DNA of 64,000 bases, from contig NZ_FOAN01000001.1 in the NCBI RefSeq assembly GCF_900109525.1, positions 682,001 to 746,000 of the forward strand. Reading direction: 5' to 3'. Positions 1-8,707 of the stretch are shown piece by piece. Below the pieces are notes generated by a model. It was not told the DNA's origin, ran no database searches, and was given only the letters and a program-made list of their open reading frames with translations. This DNA comes from Allobosea lupini. Its GTDB lineage: Bacteria > Pseudomonadota > Alphaproteobacteria > Rhizobiales > Beijerinckiaceae. The translations under genes were made by a program, and so were the position numbers. Position 1 is the stretch's first letter. The number at the start of each line of letters is the position of its first letter.

Positions 1-5
1 GCCGT

Positions 6-22
6 GCGCCCGGAGCGGGCGC
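6..22. other. short GC hairpin at window edge
   Basis: A 6-bp perfect stem (GCGCCC/GGGCGC) with a five-base loop, extendable by a GCC/GGC pair at 1-3/23-25, lies just downstream of the minus-strand acetyltransferase stop. There is no T tract, so it is at best a weak or Rho-assisted terminator. Confidence 0.3.
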
Positions 23-40
23 GGCATGCGGGCAGCGCGT

Positions 41-538
41 TTACAACGCCAGCTTGAAGCCTTCGTGGGTCTGGCTGAAGCCGATGCGAAGGTAGAAGCG
101 ATGCGCCGCCTCGCGCGCCTTGTCCGAGGTGAGCTCGACGAGGCCGGCGCCCTTCCGGCGGGCGACCGCGACGGCATGGGCGACCATGGCCTCGCCGACG
201 CGCCGGCCGCGCAGGTCGGGGTGAACGTGGACGCTTTCGAGCTTGGCGCGCTTGCGACCGCGATAGGCCAGGCCCGGGATCAGCGTGAGCTGCAAGGTGC
301 CGACGACCTTGCCGTCGAGCTCGGCGACGAAGAGCGTGTTGTAGGGGCTGGCGTCGACTTCCGCGAAGGCAGCGAGATAGGCCGGGTTCTGCGCCTCCTC
401 CTCGATCTCGGCGAGCGTGCGCGTCTGCGTGGCGGCGCCCAGCATGATCAGGGTGGCGATGCATGGAACGTCCTCGCGCCGCGCCTCGCGCATGGTCACA
501 GCGGCATGATCGGCTGCCTCGGCCATCGTCGTCTCCAT
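41..538 (-). CDS. GNAT family N-acetyltransferase
   Basis: A 165-residue protein with the single-domain GNAT fold, which transfers an acetyl group from acetyl-CoA to an amine; the acceptor is unknown. Motif A is clear at about residues 100-122 (ESVHVHPDLRGRRVGEAM), with the R-G-R-x-x-G acetyl-CoA pyrophosphate loop near 110-115. Motif B ends in a typical AHRFYLRIGF segment near 146-155. The start is uncertain: the fifth codon is also ATG and has GGAG six bases upstream, which would give 161 residues. It lies 20 bp downstream of a second GNAT gene and follows gatB on the same strand. A protein, peptide or small-metabolite substrate cannot be distinguished. Confidence 0.85.
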   Translation of the reverse strand: METTMAEAADHAAVTMREARREDVPCIATLIMLGAATQTRTLAEIEEEAQNPAYLAAFAEVDASPYNTLFVAELDGKVVGTLQLTLIPGLAYRGRKRAKLESVHVHPDLRGRRVGEAMVAHAVAVARRKGAGLVELTSDKAREAAHRFYLRIGFSQTHEGFKLAL

Positions 539-558
539 CAGGAATCCGCCAGGAGCGC

Positions 559-1065
559 TCAGATCATAACGAGCCGCTTGGCCATGATCAGCGTATTGGG
601 CGTGTCCTCGCGTCCGTCGAAGCGGGCCTGACGCTGGAGGAAGAAGCCCATGCGCTCGTAGAACGCGATGGCGAGCTCGTTCTGGCTCTCGACCTCCAGC
701 CGGGCCACCGGCGCATCGGGAAAGCAGGCGAGCGCGACCTGCAGCAATGTGCGTCCTATGCCCTCGCCCTGCCGCGCCGGCGATACATAGAGCCTCGTCA
801 GCATCGCCGCCCGGTCTGGCTCGCTCCGGGCGGAGGCGGTGCCGACAATCTCCTCGCCCAGAAGCGCAACCAGGAAGACGCCGCTGTCGCGGCCGAGCTG
901 GGCTGCGAGCGCATCGAGCGAGTGCCAGGCATTGGTGATCTCGGCGACGCGGCGCCAGCCATAGATGCCGTCATAGGCGTCGTGCCAGGTCTCGACCAAC
1001 AGCGAGCGGACCGCCGGCAGATCGGCGGTCTCAGCATCGCGGATGATCAAGTCCTTCTGCGTCAC
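559..1065 (-). CDS. GNAT family N-acetyltransferase
   Basis: A 168-residue GNAT acetyltransferase. Motif A reads [21 protein letters not shown] (about residues 91-111) with the Q-G-E-G-I-G acetyl-CoA loop. Motif B is [12 protein letters not shown], followed by the conserved C-terminal strand. The start is GTG, and GTGA overlaps the gatB stop codon by four bases, so the gene is almost certainly translationally coupled to gatB. A GNAT gene immediately behind gatB is a familiar arrangement in alphaproteobacteria. It differs clearly in sequence from the GNAT at 41-538, so the pair is not a recent tandem duplication. Substrate unknown. Confidence 0.88.
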   Translation of the reverse strand: MTQKDLIIRDAETADLPAVRSLLVETWHDAYDGIYGWRRVAEITNAWHSLDALAAQLGRDSGVFLVALLGEEIVGTASARSEPDRAAMLTRLYVSPARQGEGIGRTLLQVALACFPDAPVARLEVESQNELAIAFYERMGFFLQRQARFDGREDTPNTLIMAKRLVMI

Positions 1066-2543
1066 TCGATGCCCAGCTTCTTCTTCAGGATCTCGTTCAG
1101 CGCCTGCGGATTGGCCTTGCCGCCCGAGGCCTTCATCGCCTGGCCGACGAACCAGCCCAGCATGGTCGGCTTCGCCTTGACCTGCTCGACCTTGTCCGGG
1201 TTAGCGGCGATGATCTCGTCGACCGCCTTCTCGATCGCGCCGGTGTCGGTGACCTGCTTCATGCCGCGGGCCTCGACGATCTCGCGCGGATCGCCGCCCT
1301 CGGTCCAGACGATCTCGAACAGGTCCTTGGCGATCTTCCCGGAGATCACGCCCTCGCCGATCAGGTCGACGAGACCGCCGAGCTGCGCCGCCGAGACCGG
1401 CGAGGCCGAGACGTCCTTGCCTTCCTTGTTGAGGCGGCCGAACAGCTCGTTGATCACCCAGTTCGCGGCTGCCTTGCCGTCGCGGCCCTTGGCGACCGCC
1501 TCGAAATAGTCGGCCTGATCGCGCTCGGCGACGAGCACCGAGGCGTCGTAGGGTGAGAGCCCATATTCGGCGATGAAGCGGCCTTTCTTGGCGTCGGGCA
1601 GCTCCGGCAGCTGCGCCTTCAGCCCGGCGACGAAGGCGTCGTCGAATTCGAGCGGCAGCAGGTCCGGATCGGGGAAATATCGGTAGTCGTGCGCCTCTTC
1701 CTTGGAGCGCAACGAGCGGGTCTCGCCCTTGCCGGGATCGTAGAGGCGGGTCTCCTGATCTATCGTGCCGCCATCCTCGATGATGCCGATCTGACGGCGG
1801 GCCTCGACCTCGATCGCCTGGCCGATGAAGCGGATCGAGTTGACGTTCTTGATCTCGCAGCGCGTGCCGAAGGGCGCGCCGGGCTTGCGCACGGAGACGT
1901 TGACGTCGGCGCGCAGGTTGCCCTTCTCCATGTCGCCGTCGCAGGAGCCGATATAGCGCAGGATGGTGCGCAGCTTGGAGACATAGGCCTTGGCCTCGTC
2001 GGCCGAACGCAGATCCGGCTTGGAGACGATCTCCATCAGCGCCACGCCCGAGCGGTTGAGATCGACGAAGCTCATGGTCGGGTGCTGGTCGTGCATCGAC
2101 TTGCCGGCGTCCTGCTCGAGGTGCAGGCGCTCGATGCCGACGCTGATCTGCTCGGTCGGCGACAGGTCGACCGCGATCTCGCCCTCGCCGACGACCGGAT
2201 GCTTGTACTGGCTGATCTGGTAGCCCTGCGGCAGATCGGGGTAGAAATAGTTCTTGCGGTCGAAGACCGAGCGCTTGTTGATCTGTGCGTTGAGGCCGAG
2301 CCCGGTGCGGACCGCCTGGCGCACGCATTCCTCGTTGATCACCGGCAGCATGCCCGGCATCGCCGCGTCGATGAGGCTGACATGGGCGTTCGGCTCGCCG
2401 CCGAAAGCGGTCGAGGAGCCCGAGAACAGCTTGGCGTTGGAGGTAACCTGCGCGTGGATTTCGAGGCCGATCACGATTTCCCAGTCGCCGGTCGCACCCT
2501 TGATCAGCTTCTTCGGGTCGGCGGGACGGACATGCGCATTCAT
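1062..2543 (-). CDS. gatB: Asp-tRNA(Asn)/Glu-tRNA(Gln) amidotransferase subunit B
   Basis: GatB, 493 residues, the normal length. With GatA and GatC it converts misacylated Glu-tRNA(Gln) (and Asp-tRNA(Asn)) to the amidated forms in the cytoplasm. GatB supplies the kinase active site and the tRNA-binding tail. Visible signatures are [12 protein letters not shown] near residue 21, the [19 protein letters not shown] block near 94-112, and an [14 protein letters not shown] block near 205, followed by the helical YqeY-like C-terminal domain. gatA and gatC are not in the window. The ATG is followed by [12 protein letters not shown] and the gene is divergent from the efflux genes. Confidence 0.97.
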   Translation of the reverse strand: MNAHVRPADPKKLIKGATGDWEIVIGLEIHAQVTSNAKLFSGSSTAFGGEPNAHVSLIDAAMPGMLPVINEECVRQAVRTGLGLNAQINKRSVFDRKNYFYPDLPQGYQISQYKHPVVGEGEIAVDLSPTEQISVGIERLHLEQDAGKSMHDQHPTMSFVDLNRSGVALMEIVSKPDLRSADEAKAYVSKLRTILRYIGSCDGDMEKGNLRADVNVSVRKPGAPFGTRCEIKNVNSIRFIGQAIEVEARRQIGIIEDGGTIDQETRLYDPGKGETRSLRSKEEAHDYRYFPDPDLLPLEFDDAFVAGLKAQLPELPDAKKGRFIAEYGLSPYDASVLVAERDQADYFEAVAKGRDGKAAANWVINELFGRLNKEGKDVSASPVSAAQLGGLVDLIGEGVISGKIAKDLFEIVWTEGGDPREIVEARGMKQVTDTGAIEKAVDEIIAANPDKVEQVKAKPTMLGWFVGQAMKASGGKANPQALNEILKKKLGIE

Positions 2544-2708
2544 GAGGGGACTTCCACGAGATGTTGCTGCTGACGCTGTGGCGTGCGTCCCTCAGGTAGA
2601 GCTTCGGCCCGTCGCCAGCAAGCGCCTGTTGTACCGGTTTCAGCCCGCGATGGAGCGAACATGGCCTGTTACGGTGAAAATTGCAGCAAAATGTCGAGTG
2701 AAGAAACT

Positions 2709-2720
2709 TGACAATCGTCA
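2709..2720. promoter_or_regulatory. possible TetR-type operator before efflux genes
   Basis: TGAC-AATC-GTCA, a short dyad inside the AT-richer stretch about 75 bp before the efflux adaptor start. It overlaps a TTGACA hexamer (2708-2713) that could be a -35. RND pumps are commonly repressed by TetR proteins binding such dyads, but no TetR gene is in the window. Confidence 0.3.
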
Positions 2721-2792
2721 GTATGATGGAGTTGTTGCGCATTGGCCGGAAACCGTGAAGGTTGCGCCGCGCCCGCATTTTCGGAGTTTCAC

Positions 2793-3926
2793 ATGATCCG
2801 CCGCTCCAGCCGGGCCATTGTTGCCCTGGCGGCCCTGCTCCCGGCCCTTTCAGCCGAGGCCCTCGCTCAAGGTGCACCGCCGGCTCCGCCGGTGACGGTC
2901 GCGACCCCGCTCGCCAAGCGCGTCACCAACTGGGACGAGTTCACCGGGCGCTTCGAAGCGAGCGAACAGGTCGAGGTCCGCGCCCGCGTCTCCGGCTTCC
3001 TCGATTCGGTGCACTTCCGCGACGGCGACCTGGTCAAGGCCGGCGACCTGCTCTTCACCATCGACCAGCGGCCCTACAAGCTTGCCGTCGATGCGGCCAG
3101 AGCCGAGGTGGCGCGCGCCAAGGCACAGGTCGACCTCAACCAGAACGAGGTCGAGCGCGCCGAGGCGCTGACGCAGAACCGCACCATCACCGCCCGCGAC
3201 ATCGACCAGCGCCGTGCCAACCTCAACGGCGCGATCGCCAGCCAGCAGGCGGCCGAGGCCAATCTGAAGACGGCCGAGCTCAACCTCGAGTGGACGCAGG
3301 TCCGCGCGCCGCTCGCCGGCCGCGTCTCGAACAAGCGCGTCGACCAGGGCAACCTGATCGCCGGCGGCCAGTCGGGCGCGACACTGCTGACCACGATCGT
3401 TGCCGTCGATCCGATCAAGTTCGTCTTCGACGCCTCGGAGGCCGACTATCTGCGCTATGCAAAGTCGCAGGATCTGCGCAAGCCCGGGACGCCGGTACGC
3501 GTGCGGCTTTCGAGCGAAACCAAATGGGACCGGGAAGGCAAGATCGACTTCGTCGACAACGCATTGAACGCCCGCTCGGCGACGATCCGGACCCGCGCCG
3601 TCTTCCCGAATCCCGACGGGCAGCTGACGCCTGGGACCTTCGGGCGGCTGCGCCTCTTCGCCGGCGAAGGCGACGCGTTGCTGGTGCCGGATGCGGTCAT
3701 CGTCTCCGACCAGGCCAACAAGATCGTGTTCACGGTCGGCGCCGACAACAAGGTGGTGCCGAAGCCGGTTCAGCTCGGCGCGATCAGCGACGGGCTGCGC
3801 GTCATCACCAAGGGCCTCGCTGCGAGCGACAAGGTGATCGTGAACGGCATCGCCAATCCGATGGTGCGCCCGGGCGTCGCCGTGACGCCGCAGCCGACGG
3901 AGATCAAGGCCGCCGCTGCCAACTGA
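2793..3926 (+). CDS. RND efflux periplasmic adaptor (membrane fusion protein)
   Basis: A periplasmic adaptor of 377 residues that links an inner-membrane RND pump to an outer-membrane channel. It has an N-terminal signal sequence (MIRRSSRAIVALAALLPALS...) ending at about residue 26. There is no lipobox cysteine, so unlike AcrA it is probably not lipid-anchored. A split lipoyl-like domain follows (RARVSGFLDSVHFRDGDLV; returning at RAPLAGRVSNKRVDQGN) around a long coiled-coil hairpin rich in A/E/Q, then beta-barrel and membrane-proximal domains. An upstream in-frame TTG at 2742 exists, but the ATG at 2793 is where the signal peptide starts. The pump gene follows 133 bp downstream. No TolC-like gene is adjacent. 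Confidence 0.93.
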   Translation: MIRRSSRAIVALAALLPALSAEALAQGAPPAPPVTVATPLAKRVTNWDEFTGRFEASEQVEVRARVSGFLDSVHFRDGDLVKAGDLLFTIDQRPYKLAVDAARAEVARAKAQVDLNQNEVERAEALTQNRTITARDIDQRRANLNGAIASQQAAEANLKTAELNLEWTQVRAPLAGRVSNKRVDQGNLIAGGQSGATLLTTIVAVDPIKFVFDASEADYLRYAKSQDLRKPGTPVRVRLSSETKWDREGKIDFVDNALNARSATIRTRAVFPNPDGQLTPGTFGRLRLFAGEGDALLVPDAVIVSDQANKIVFTVGADNKVVPKPVQLGAISDGLRVITKGLAASDKVIVNGIANPMVRPGVAVTPQPTEIKAAAAN

Positions 3927-4059
3927 CGGCCACAACAGGCCGCACCAAGAGTGGATGGCATTGTCCGTCCGCCCTGCCCAAGCCTTCGTATTCGCCGCAA
4001 TTTTGAACGGAAAACTGGTCTCCACTTTTCCTGGAATTGCTTAAGGCCAGGACCATCGC

Positions 4060-7000
4060 ATGTTCCGCTTCGCCCATTTCTTCATCGACAGGCCGATCTT
4101 CGCGACCGTGCTCTCGGTGCTGCTGACGATCGCCGGCGCCATCACGCTGCGCACCCTGCCGATCGCAGAGTATCCCGAGATCGCGCCGCCGACCGTCACG
4201 ATCACCGCGAACTATCCGGGCGCCTCGGCCGAGGTCGTCGCCTCGACGGTGGCCGCGCCGATCGAGCAGGAAGTCAACGGCGTCGACGACATGCTCTACA
4301 TCTCGTCGCAGTCGACCGGCGACGGGCGCGTGACGATCAACGTCGTCTTCAAGGCCGGCACCGACGTCGACCAGGCTCAGGTGCTGGTGCAGAACCGCGT
4401 TTCCGCGGCCGAGCCGCGCCTGCCGCAGGAAGTCCGCACGCTCGGCCTGCAGGTCCGCAAGGCCTCGCCGGACTTCCTGATGGTCATCCACATGCTGTCC
4501 CCGGACGGCTCGCGCGACCAGCAATACGTCTCGAACTACACCACGCTGAACGTCAAGGACGTGCTGACCCGCGTCGAGGGCGTCGGCGACGTCCAGGTCT
4601 TCGGTGCGCGCGACTATGCGATGCGCGTCTGGCTCGACCCCGCCAAGGTCGCGGCACGCAACCTGACCGCAGGCGATGTCGTCGCCGCGATCCGCGCCGC
4701 CAACATCCAGGTCGCGGCGGGTGCGATCAACCAGCCGCCGGCGAAGTCGGACGGGGCCTTCCAGCTCTCGGTCAACACGCTCGGGCGCCTGACCAGCATC
4801 GACGAGTTCTACAACATCGTCGTCCGCTCGGATGCCGACGGCGGCACGATCCGCGTGCGCGACATCGCCCGGGTCGAGCTCGGCGCGCAGGACTACCTGT
4901 CGAACTCCTATCTCGACAACAAGGAGGCCGTCGCGATCGGCGTCTTCCAGCGCCCCGGCACGAACGCGCTGGCTGCCTCGGAAGCGCTCATCAAGACGAT
5001 GGAGACGCTGTCGAAGAGCTTCCCGGCCGGCGTGGAGCACACCATCGTCTACAACCCGACCGAGTTCATCAGGGAATCCGTCTCGGCCGTCGTCGCGACC
5101 CTGCTCGAAGCGATCGTGCTGGTCGTGATCGTGGTGATCCTGTTCCTGCAGACCTGGCGCGCCGCGATCATCCCGATCATCGCGATCCCGGTCTCGCTGG
5201 TCGGCACCTTCCTGATCATGAGTGCGGTCGGGATCTCCTTCAACACGATCTCGCTGCTGGCGCTCGTGCTGGCGATCGGCATCGTCGTCGACGACGCGAT
5301 CGTCGTGGTCGAGAACGTCGAGCGCTATCTGGCGCAGGGAATGAGCGCGGTCGACGCAGCACACAAGACGATGGACGAGGTCGGCGGCGCGCTGCTGGCG
5401 ATCGCCCTCGTGCTCTGCGCCGTGTTCATTCCGACCGCCTTCATCACCGGTCTGCAAGGCACGTTCTACCAGCAGTTCGCGGTCACGATCGCGGCCTCGA
5501 CGGCGATCTCCTGCTTCGTCTCCCTGACCCTGTCGCCGGCCCTGGCCGCAATCCTCCTGAAGCCTCACAGCCATGAGGAGCCGAAGGGCTTCCTGGCGGT
5601 GCTGAGTGCGCCGCTGCGCTGGTTCTTCAAGTACTTCAACAAGGCCTTCGACTGGCTCTCGCACGCTTACGGCTCGGCGACCTCGCGCCTGATCCGCTTC
5701 GGCGTGATCATGCTGCTGGTCTATGCGGGCCTGATCGCGGTCGCCGGCCAACGGCTCGCGGCAATCCCGACCGGCCTCGTCCCACAGCTCGACCGCGGCT
5801 ACTTCATAGCGGTCTTCCAGTTGCCGCCCGGCTCGTCTCTGCCCCGAACCGATGCCGTCATCCGCAAGGCGACCGATGTCCTGCTGTCACGGCCGGGCGT
5901 CGCCCATGCCGTCGCCTTCGCCGGCCTCGACGGCGCGACCTTCACGCTCGCCCCGAATGCCGGTGTCGCCTTCGTCACGCTGACCGACTTCAAGGAGCGG
6001 GCCAAGCAGGGGCTTACCACCCAGGGCATCCTCAACGACCTGCGCACCCAGCTGTTCTCGATCGGCGAGGCTTTCGCCCTGATCATCGAGCCCCCGGCGG
6101 TTCCCGGCATCGGCAATGGCGGCGGTCTCAAGGGTTATGTCCAGGATCGTGGCGGCAAGGGCCTGGCAGCGCTGGAAGGCGCGACCTGGGCCGTGGCCGG
6201 GACAGCCGGCCAGACGCCCGGCATCCAGCAGCCGTTCACGCTGTTCTCGACCAAGACGCCGCAGATCTATGCCGATATCGACCGCACCAAGGCGGAGATG
6301 CTCGGCGTCCCAGTGACACGCGTGTTCGAGACGCTGTCGATCTATATGGGCTCGGCCTATGTGAACGACTTCAACATCCTTGGCCGCACCTTCCGGGTCA
6401 CGGCCCAGGCCGACAACCCCCAGCGTCTCGACATCCGCGACGTCGCCGATCTGAAGACGCGCAATGCCGATGGCGAGATGGTGCCGATCGGCTCGGTGGC
6501 GACCTTCTCGGACACGACCGGCGCCTATCGCGTGCCGCGCTACAACCTCTATCCGGCGGCTGAAGTGCAGATGTCGATGGCGCGCGGGTATTCGACCGGC
6601 CAGGGCATCGCGGCGGTGGAGAAGATCGCGAACCAGGTGCTGCCGGCCGGCTTCGGCTTCGAATGGACCGAGATCGCGCTGCAGGAGAAGCTCGCCGGCA
6701 ATACCGCGATCATCGCCTTCGGCCTCGCCGTCGTCTTCGTCTTCCTCTTGCTGGCGGCGCTGTACGAGAGCTGGACCCTGCCGCTGGCGGTCATCCTGAT
6801 CGTGCCGATGTGTATCCTCGCGGCGATGATCGGCGTCGGCTACAAGGACTTCGACCGCAACGTGCTCGTCGATATCGGCCTTGTCGTGCTCGTCGGCCTC
6901 GCGGCGAAGAATGCGATCCTGATCGTCGAGTTCGCCAAGCAGGCCGAGGACGAAGGCATGAGCCGGCGCGATGCCGCGATCGCGGCAGCCCGGACCCGGC

Positions 7001-7245
7001 TGCGGCCGATCCTGATGACCTCGCTGGCCTTCATCCTCGGCGTTCTGCCGCTCACGACGTCTGTCGGCGCCGGCGCGGAAATGCGGCAGGTGCTGGGTAT
7101 CGCGGTGTTCTCCGGCATGATCGGCGTCACGCTGTTCGGCCTGCTGTTCACCCCGGTGTTCTACGTCGTGGTGCGCTGGCTCGCCTCGCTCGGCGGCAAG
7201 AAGAAGCCGGCCGAGCCGAAGCAGGCGACGCCACAGGCGCACTGA
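4060..7245 (+). CDS. RND multidrug efflux transporter, HAE-1 family
   Basis: An inner-membrane RND pump of 1061 residues, the full length for AcrB/MexB-type transporters. It exports drugs or other amphiphiles using the proton gradient. It starts with the typical FRFAHFFIDRPIFATVLSVL first membrane helix. The proton-relay pair Asp411-Asp412 lies in VVDDAIVVVENVER (TM4), and the large periplasmic porter loops fall between TM1-2 and TM7-8. The second half repeats the topology, with LLAALYESWTLPLAVIL and a conserved Lys in GLAAKNAILIVEFAKQ near residue 950. It forms an operon with the adaptor upstream. The substrate range cannot be predicted. Confidence 0.96.
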   Translation: MFRFAHFFIDRPIFATVLSVLLTIAGAITLRTLPIAEYPEIAPPTVTITANYPGASAEVVASTVAAPIEQEVNGVDDMLYISSQSTGDGRVTINVVFKAGTDVDQAQVLVQNRVSAAEPRLPQEVRTLGLQVRKASPDFLMVIHMLSPDGSRDQQYVSNYTTLNVKDVLTRVEGVGDVQVFGARDYAMRVWLDPAKVAARNLTAGDVVAAIRAANIQVAAGAINQPPAKSDGAFQLSVNTLGRLTSIDEFYNIVVRSDADGGTIRVRDIARVELGAQDYLSNSYLDNKEAVAIGVFQRPGTNALAASEALIKTMETLSKSFPAGVEHTIVYNPTEFIRESVSAVVATLLEAIVLVVIVVILFLQTWRAAIIPIIAIPVSLVGTFLIMSAVGISFNTISLLALVLAIGIVVDDAIVVVENVERYLAQGMSAVDAAHKTMDEVGGALLAIALVLCAVFIPTAFITGLQGTFYQQFAVTIAASTAISCFVSLTLSPALAAILLKPHSHEEPKGFLAVLSAPLRWFFKYFNKAFDWLSHAYGSATSRLIRFGVIMLLVYAGLIAVAGQRLAAIPTGLVPQLDRGYFIAVFQLPPGSSLPRTDAVIRKATDVLLSRPGVAHAVAFAGLDGATFTLAPNAGVAFVTLTDFKERAKQGLTTQGILNDLRTQLFSIGEAFALIIEPPAVPGIGNGGGLKGYVQDRGGKGLAALEGATWAVAGTAGQTPGIQQPFTLFSTKTPQIYADIDRTKAEMLGVPVTRVFETLSIYMGSAYVNDFNILGRTFRVTAQADNPQRLDIRDVADLKTRNADGEMVPIGSVATFSDTTGAYRVPRYNLYPAAEVQMSMARGYSTGQGIAAVEKIANQVLPAGFGFEWTEIALQEKLAGNTAIIAFGLAVVFVFLLLAALYESWTLPLAVILIVPMCILAAMIGVGYKDFDRNVLVDIGLVVLVGLAAKNAILIVEFAKQAEDEGMSRRDAAIAAARTRLRPILMTSLAFILGVLPLTTSVGAGAEMRQVLGIAVFSGMIGVTLFGLLFTPVFYVVVRWLASLGGKKKPAEPKQATPQAH

Positions 7246-7257
7246 CGAGCTAACACG

Positions 7258-7965
7258 ATGAACGCCGCCACCATCATCATCGGCATGGTGGTGGCGGTCG
7301 TTCTCCTGCTCGTCGCGGGCAATGCGCTCGCTTCGTACAAGCGCCTGCGCCGGGCGGAGTTCATCCGGCGCTACCCCTGGCCACGGGGGCTCCTCGACAA
7401 GCTCGCCCAGCAGCACCCCGGCTTCACCCGCAAGGAGTCGGCGCTGGTCTCCGAGGGCCTGCGCCAATTCTTCCTGGCCTACCTCAATTCCGGGCGGCGC
7501 GAGGTCGCGATGCCCTCGCAGGTCGCGGACGATCTCTGGCACGAGTTCATCCTCTACACCCGCGACTACGGCCGATTCTGCAACCAGGCCTTCGGGCGCT
7601 TCCTGCATCACACGCCGGCCGTCATGCTGCGCGAGGGCGCGCGGCGCGACAATTCGGCCCTGCGCCGCGTCTGGTGGCAATGCTGCCGCGACGAGAACAT
7701 CGACCCGGTCCGCCCGACGCGCCTGCCGCTGCTCTTCGCGCTCGACACCAAGCTCAGGATCGCAAACGGCTTCGTCTATGCGCCCGATTGCGAGGCGCTG
7801 CGGCGCAATGGCGACCGCGGCACGCAATGCGGCGGCGATTTCTCGAGCTCTTCCATCGACGGAGGCACGGACGGCTTCGGTGACAGCAGCAGTTCCTCCG
7901 GTGACGCCAGCTCCGACAGCGGCGGCGGCGATGGCGGGGGCTGCGGCGGCGGAGGCGGCGACTGA
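7258..7965 (+). CDS. glycine-rich-domain (GRDP-like) membrane-anchored protein
   Basis: A 235-residue protein of unknown function. Residues 1-25 form one membrane helix (IIIGMVVAVVLLLVAGNAL). The middle (about 90-125) carries a WHEFILYTRDYGRFCNQ...FLHHTP signature, which I recognise from glycine-rich-domain-containing (GRDP-like, PF07173) proteins. The last 50 residues are low-complexity Ser/Gly/Asp (SSSSGDASSDSGGG... ending CGGGGGD), probably disordered. It starts 12 bp after the pump stop and is probably cotranscribed. The Ser/Gly tail with cysteines resembles tails of other DUF proteins ending in GGGCGGGC; its role is unknown. Confidence 0.75.
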   Translation: MNAATIIIGMVVAVVLLLVAGNALASYKRLRRAEFIRRYPWPRGLLDKLAQQHPGFTRKESALVSEGLRQFFLAYLNSGRREVAMPSQVADDLWHEFILYTRDYGRFCNQAFGRFLHHTPAVMLREGARRDNSALRRVWWQCCRDENIDPVRPTRLPLLFALDTKLRIANGFVYAPDCEALRRNGDRGTQCGGDFSSSSIDGGTDGFGDSSSSSGDASSDSGGGDGGGCGGGGGD

Positions 7966-7973
7966 GTAGCGGC

Positions 7974-8564
7974 TCAGTTCTGCTTGATCTTCGAGCCCTT
8001 GATCACGACATCGGAACTCGCCGTCGCATTGATCTTGCCGCTCGCCTTGATCGTGACGTCCTTGCCCTTGAGGTCGACGGAGCCATCCTTCTTCAGGTTG
8101 AGTTCGGCCGAACCGGTGTCGAGCAGGATGCTGTCGGCAGCTTTCACCACGAGCGCCTTGCCGCTGGCGATCTCGAAGTCCTTGCTGCTGTCGAGATCGA
8201 TGCTGACCGCAGCCGCAACCTCGAAGGCGCGCGTCGCCAGGCTGATCTCGCGATTGGCGTTCATGCTCAGCGCAGTGCCCGCGATGATGCCGATGCTCGT
8301 GCCCGCAGTCGTTCGGACGGCGTTGCCGACATTCACGACATAGGCCGAGCCCACGGACGTGCGGAAATTGCTCCCGACGGTCAGCGCGAGTTCGGCACCG
8401 ACATTGACGGTGCAGGTGCCGCCGACGGAGATCGAGAGCCCGGCCGGGGCCGTGATCGCGACCGCGCCACCGCGCCCGACATTGAAGGCTTGCAGCAAAG
8501 CTGCGAGTTGCGCCTCGAGGACGGCGATCCGCCGGCTCAGCGCCTCGACTTCCGGCGTAGCCAT
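7974..8564 (-). CDS. VgrG-tail-like beta-helix protein, function unknown
   Basis: A 196-residue protein. Residues 4-30 are a short coiled coil (VEALSRRIAVLEAQLAALLQ). The rest is a regular run of short beta-forming repeats with VNVG, TVGS, TTAG and LKGKDVTIKASGKI, as in the triple-stranded beta-helix at the C-terminus of T6SS VgrG and phage gp5 spikes (DUF2345/gp5_C-like). The OB-fold and base-plate domains of VgrG are absent, and no T6SS or phage tail genes are near, so this is a free-standing spike or stalk module. A GGGGG-rich ribosome-binding site lies before the ATG. It converges with the GRDP-like gene, 8 bp apart. The repeat reading is mine; a trimeric coiled-coil-capped fibre is the likeliest structure. 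Confidence 0.6.
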   Translation of the reverse strand: MATPEVEALSRRIAVLEAQLAALLQAFNVGRGGAVAITAPAGLSISVGGTCTVNVGAELALTVGSNFRTSVGSAYVVNVGNAVRTTAGTSIGIIAGTALSMNANREISLATRAFEVAAAVSIDLDSSKDFEIASGKALVVKAADSILLDTGSAELNLKKDGSVDLKGKDVTIKASGKINATASSDVVIKGSKIKQN

Positions 8565-8707
8565 GAATTCGTCCCCCCTTCTTTCGGGCGCAGCCAGCCC
8601 AATCTATCACAAACCGCTGCGGCTCGTGACGCACTATCCCTTTGCGCCACGAAACCAGTCCAACTCCGTCGGCGTATCAGAGCATCGCATAGAGAAGGCT
8701 GACCTAA

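Noticed and set aside
2708..2740. TTGACA with TATGAT as a sigma-70 promoter for the efflux adaptor
   Set aside because: The two boxes are only 8 bases apart, so they cannot be one promoter; the dyad over TTGACA was kept as a low-confidence operator instead.
3904..5751. A 615-residue minus-strand frame opposite the pump's first half
   Set aside because: Asp/Arg/Gln-rich composition typical of a frame shadow.
5887..8634. Very long open reading frames on the minus strand opposite the efflux genes (hundreds of residues)
   Set aside because: They are antisense to a pump with clear motifs, have Arg/Asp/His-rich composition with no recognisable domain, and arise from high GC in the third codon position.
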